Origin: Vallitalea pronyensis
GTDB lineage: Bacteria; Bacillota; Clostridia; Lachnospirales; Vallitaleaceae
Direction of reading: 5' to 3'
Length of the DNA stretch: 64,000 nt
Assembly: GCF_018141445.1 (NCBI RefSeq)
Contig: NZ_CP058649.1
Coordinates: 2,313,001-2,377,000 of the forward strand
In this document: positions 61,034-64,000 of the stretch, piece by piece
Layout: each line of letters begins with the position of its first letter
Position numbering within the stretch: the stretch's first letter is position 1
The notes under the pieces: model-generated
Databases searched by the model: none
Told to the model about the DNA's origin: nothing
What the model saw: only the letters and a program-made list of their open reading frames with translations
Position numbers and translations under genes: made by a program

Positions 61034-63445
61034 ATGAATGAAAGAATAACCAGATTAAGAAAAAAACTATTTGAAACCCAACCAAAGATTTGTTCTGAGC
61101 GATGCATGATTTTTACAAACGCCATGAAAGAATCTGAGGGTTTACCTATTGCTATTCGACGGGCTGAAGCTTTCTATCAGGTATTGGATAAAATGACAAT
61201 TGTTGTATCCGATGATGAAATTATCGTTGGAAATCAAGCTAAATGGCCCAAATCATCGCCCATTTATCCTGAATATTCTTATGAATGGTTAGTAGAAGAG
61301 TTTCATGGTAACCCGTACCATTTTCATGAAAGACCTGGCGATAAATTTTATTCTGATGAATACACAAAACAAGATATTCTTTCTTGTGTCGATTACTGGA
61401 AAGGTAAATCCTTATATGAAAATTTTAGAAAAACCCTTCCACAAGACATTAATGAGGCTTGGGATGCAGGTGTAATCGATGATACATGGGTTTCAGCAGC
61501 CGGTTTAGGCAACATTATCGTGGATTATGATTTAGTGCTAAAAAAAGGTTTGAAAGATGTCATCCGTAGAATTAAGCAGAGTATATCTCAATTGGACCTA
61601 AGAGAACCAGGGAATGTGAAGAAAAAATGGTTTTTAGAAGCAGCATTAAAAGGGAATCAGGCTGTGATTAATTTTTCAAATCGTATTGGTGCTCAATGCG
61701 AAAAACAAGCAGGGGAAACAGAGGACCAAGTAAGAAGAGATGAATTATTAAAACTAGCGGATATATGTAGACGTGTACCACTACATCCTGCAACTACATT
61801 TCATGAAGCTGTTCAAAGTATTTATATCATTTTATTGGCAGTGCATTTAGAGTCAAATGGTCATGCTATTTCATTAGGTCGATTCGATCAATATGTCTAT
61901 CCATTTTATAAGCAGGATATACAAAACGGTGTATTGACAAGAGAAGAAGGATTAGAAATCATAGAAGCCTTTTTTATTAAATGCAATGAACTCAATAAGC
62001 TGCGCTCTTGGCCAGATTCCGTATTCTTCTTAGGCTATCAGATGTTTATTAACTTAGCCATTGGTGGTCAAACAGTTGAAGGTGAAGATGCGGTTAATGA
62101 TGTGTCCTATCTATGTATAGAAGCATGTCAAGATGTGACACTCTTTACACCATCCATTTCGGTAAAATGGTTTGAAAAAACCGACGATGCCTTTATGCTG
62201 AAGGCTCTAGAAGCCGTTATGGTGCATCAAGGAGGACAGCCAGCCTTCTATAATGATAAAGCTTTTATACGGACCTTAGAAAACATGGGCATTGCAAAAG
62301 AAGATCTGGTGGACTGGTCACCTGATGGTTGTATTGAAGCATCCATACCGGGAAAATGGGATTTTGCTGCAAAGGGTCCTTGGTTAAATGTTGAGAAAGT
62401 ACTTGAAATCACACTGAATAATGGTGTTGACCCACAAACAGGTATCTTGTTTAAGAAAACATCGAAAGATATTGCCACATGTAAAAGTACGGAAGATCTA
62501 TTTGACGCTTACAAAGAAATGTTAACCTATTTTATGGATCTTCAAGTTATTACTGAACATATTAATGATGAAATACATGTACTTCATGATATTAATGCGT
62601 TTCGAGCTTCGTTAGTTGAAGATTGTATTGGCAGAGGATTAGACCTGATTGAAGGGGGTTCATTATACTCAGCTGATGGAGGACCTACAGCAGGAACAAT
62701 CAGTGCAGGGGATGCCCTTGCTGCCATAGAGAGCATTATTTTTGATAAAGAGTTAGTGACAATGGAACAGTTGTTGCATGCTTTGAAAACGAACTTTGAA
62801 GATATGCATACCGTACCAACGGGAGAAGAGATCAGAGCCATGTTGATCAATAAGGCACCTAAATTTGGCAACGATGATAATGGGGCAGACCATTGGGTTG
62901 TGAAACTTGAGGAGTTTATTGGTTCCTCATATAGGTATAATTATAAAAGCTCAAAGTATGGAAAAGGACCGATACCTTGTTCTTATTCGTATAGTCAAAG
63001 TCCTGTTACAGGTAACATAGCTTTTGGAAAATGCATTGGTGCAACACCCGATGGAAGGAAGAGTGGTGACCCTGTAAATAACGGTATTTCACCTGCTAAT
63101 GGTTCAGAAAAAAATGGTGCAACAGCGGCATGTAACTCCGTCGCCAAGTTACCCAGTATATGGTTTCAAAAAGGTGCTATATTTAACATGCGTCTTACAT
63201 CATCAGCCCTTGCAACTCAAGAGAACAGAAAACGTATTATTGATATGGTCAAAGTACTGTTTCATAACTATGGACAGCAAATACAATTTAATGTTGTCAA
63301 CGGTGACATCTATAAAGAAGCAATGAAACACCCAGAAAAGTATAATGATTTAATGGTGAGAGTATCCGGATACAGTGCTCTTTTTACCACTTTGGTACCA
63401 GAAGTACAGTTAGATGTGATTAACCGTACGGAATTAGAAGTCTAA
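61034..63445 (+). CDS. Glycyl-radical enzyme of the dehydratase/PFL-like superfamily
   Basis: An 803-residue glycyl-radical enzyme. The radical Gly779 is in VRVSGYSALFTTL and the thiyl Cys433 in SPDGCIEASIPG; the Glu two residues after the Cys is the general base seen in diol, choline and hydroxyproline enzymes and is absent from pyruvate formate-lyase. The middle region carries SLGRFDQYVYPFY and NLAIGGQTVEG, typical of the family. The exact substrate is not assigned. Sugar-type LacI control and the lack of microcompartment genes argue against choline or propanediol use in a shell. The activase follows after 34 bases. AAGGTGG precedes the ATG. Confidence 0.9.
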   Translation: MNERITRLRKKLFETQPKICSERCMIFTNAMKESEGLPIAIRRAEAFYQVLDKMTIVVSDDEIIVGNQAKWPKSSPIYPEYSYEWLVEEFHGNPYHFHERPGDKFYSDEYTKQDILSCVDYWKGKSLYENFRKTLPQDINEAWDAGVIDDTWVSAAGLGNIIVDYDLVLKKGLKDVIRRIKQSISQLDLREPGNVKKKWFLEAALKGNQAVINFSNRIGAQCEKQAGETEDQVRRDELLKLADICRRVPLHPATTFHEAVQSIYIILLAVHLESNGHAISLGRFDQYVYPFYKQDIQNGVLTREEGLEIIEAFFIKCNELNKLRSWPDSVFFLGYQMFINLAIGGQTVEGEDAVNDVSYLCIEACQDVTLFTPSISVKWFEKTDDAFMLKALEAVMVHQGGQPAFYNDKAFIRTLENMGIAKEDLVDWSPDGCIEASIPGKWDFAAKGPWLNVEKVLEITLNNGVDPQTGILFKKTSKDIATCKSTEDLFDAYKEMLTYFMDLQVITEHINDEIHVLHDINAFRASLVEDCIGRGLDLIEGGSLYSADGGPTAGTISAGDALAAIESIIFDKELVTMEQLLHALKTNFEDMHTVPTGEEIRAMLINKAPKFGNDDNGADHWVVKLEEFIGSSYRYNYKSSKYGKGPIPCSYSYSQSPVTGNIAFGKCIGATPDGRKSGDPVNNGISPANGSEKNGATAACNSVAKLPSIWFQKGAIFNMRLTSSALATQENRKRIIDMVKVLFHNYGQQIQFNVVNGDIYKEAMKHPEKYNDLMVRVSGYSALFTTLVPEVQLDVINRTELEV

Positions 63446-63479
63446 TCATTGCAATAATTGGATTATTGGAGCTGAAGCT

Positions 63480-64000
63480 ATGGAGACAGCACGGGTTTTT
63501 AATATTGAAAGGTTCGCTACAGAAGATGGAAAAGGCATTCGGACAGTGGTTTTTTTAAAAGGTTGCGCATTACGGTGTAAATGGTGTGCCAATCCCGAAT
63601 CACAGGCATTTAAAAAAGAGGTATTGTTTAATCAAAATTTATGTACAGGTTGTGGGAAGTGTTTAGCATGTGAGCAGAAGGCAGTAACATACATGGAAGG
63701 TTATGGTTATATAACGGATGCAGATAAGTGTAACCACTGTAAAAAATGTGTTGATCATTGTCTTCATAATGCAAGAAGTATGGTTGGTAAAGATATGCGT
63801 GTGGAAGAAGTCGTAGAAGAAGTTTTGAAAGACCAAGCCTATTATAACATGTCAGGGGGCGGCGTTACATTCAGTGGCGGTGAACCATTTTACTATAGCA
63901 AGTTTATTAAAGCATGTAGCCTAAGGTTGAAGGAATATGGGATTACTACATTAGTAGAAACTTGTGGTTATGTGGAGAGATACAAGCTAAAAGAAGCTTG
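63480..64000 (+). CDS. Glycyl-radical enzyme activase (partial)
   Basis: The N-terminal 173 residues of an activase, cut by the window edge. The radical SAM motif is KGCALRCKWCANPES near residues 28-42. Two ferredoxin-like cluster motifs follow, CTGCGKCLAC near 57-66 and CNHCKKCVDHC near 83-93, as in activases of dehydratase-type glycyl-radical enzymes (PFL activase lacks them). FSGGEPFYY near 134 is the SAM-contact GGE motif. GGAG lies eight bases before the ATG. It installs the radical on Gly779 of the upstream enzyme. Confidence 0.92.
   Translation, partial: METARVFNIERFATEDGKGIRTVVFLKGCALRCKWCANPESQAFKKEVLFNQNLCTGCGKCLACEQKAVTYMEGYGYITDADKCNHCKKCVDHCLHNARSMVGKDMRVEEVVEEVLKDQAYYNMSGGGVTFSGGEPFYYSKFIKACSLRLKEYGITTLVETCGYVERYKLKEA

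Overview
The window reads as a low-GC, Gram-positive, anaerobic Clostridia chromosome. The signs are AT-rich intergenic DNA, strong GGAGG ribosome sites, consensus sigma-A promoters, a full PTS with HPr Ser46, radical SAM and glycyl-radical enzymes, and fermentative enzymes such as D-lactate dehydrogenase. A Vallitalea-like lineage is a guess from general protein resemblance only. I see no rRNA, tRNA, CRISPR array or transposase.

Layout. 0-13.5 kb is mixed housekeeping and accessory: a YjbQ protein, pyruvate kinase, D-lactate dehydrogenase, a B12/radical SAM protein, a Fpg/Nei-like protein, an MFS transporter, a lone 694-residue protein with a TerD-like segment, an FMN-binding protein plus flavodoxin pair, and a WYL regulator. 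13.6-24.0 kb is an ascorbate/pentose PTS operon: a SorC regulator, ulaE, ulaF, its own HPr and enzyme I, ulaG and ulaABC, followed by a UroD-family protein and a cytosolic FG-GAP-like protein.

24.3-36.2 kb is the most unusual part. It is a compact co-directional cluster with two discrete acyl carrier proteins, an ATP-grasp ligase, two BtrH-like Cys/His-fold proteins (one lacking the catalytic His), a glycosyltransferase, a SPASM radical SAM enzyme, a Gfo/Idh/MocA oxidoreductase, two paralogous membrane-anchored methyltransferases and a three-gene ABC-2 exporter. It has no NRPS or PKS module. The logic recalls butirosin side-chain assembly, where an ATP-grasp loads an amino acid on a carrier protein and BtrH transfers it. 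I infer an undescribed small-molecule or glycoconjugate pathway with export.

36.5-50 kb carries a TetR regulator with a Rph/PEP-synthase-like phosphotransferase, a DUF4184 membrane protein, a TldD/PmbA pair, lipoproteins, a YiiX-like hydrolase, an NhaC antiporter and a MATE exporter. 50-64 kb has an unknown anchored protein, a 205-bp palindrome, a SatP-like transporter, a MarR/Fe-S operon with paired operators, a MerR fusion ending in another BtrH-like domain, a DUF1893 protein, two LacI regulators, and a glycyl-radical enzyme with its activase, which runs off the right edge.

Repeated non-coding structure matters here. One hairpin sequence family serves as terminator between three convergent gene pairs. 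A second dispersed element (about 45-120 bp) occurs three times. Shared operators link the WYL regulator to the Nei-like gene and a LacI regulator to the glycyl-radical operon.
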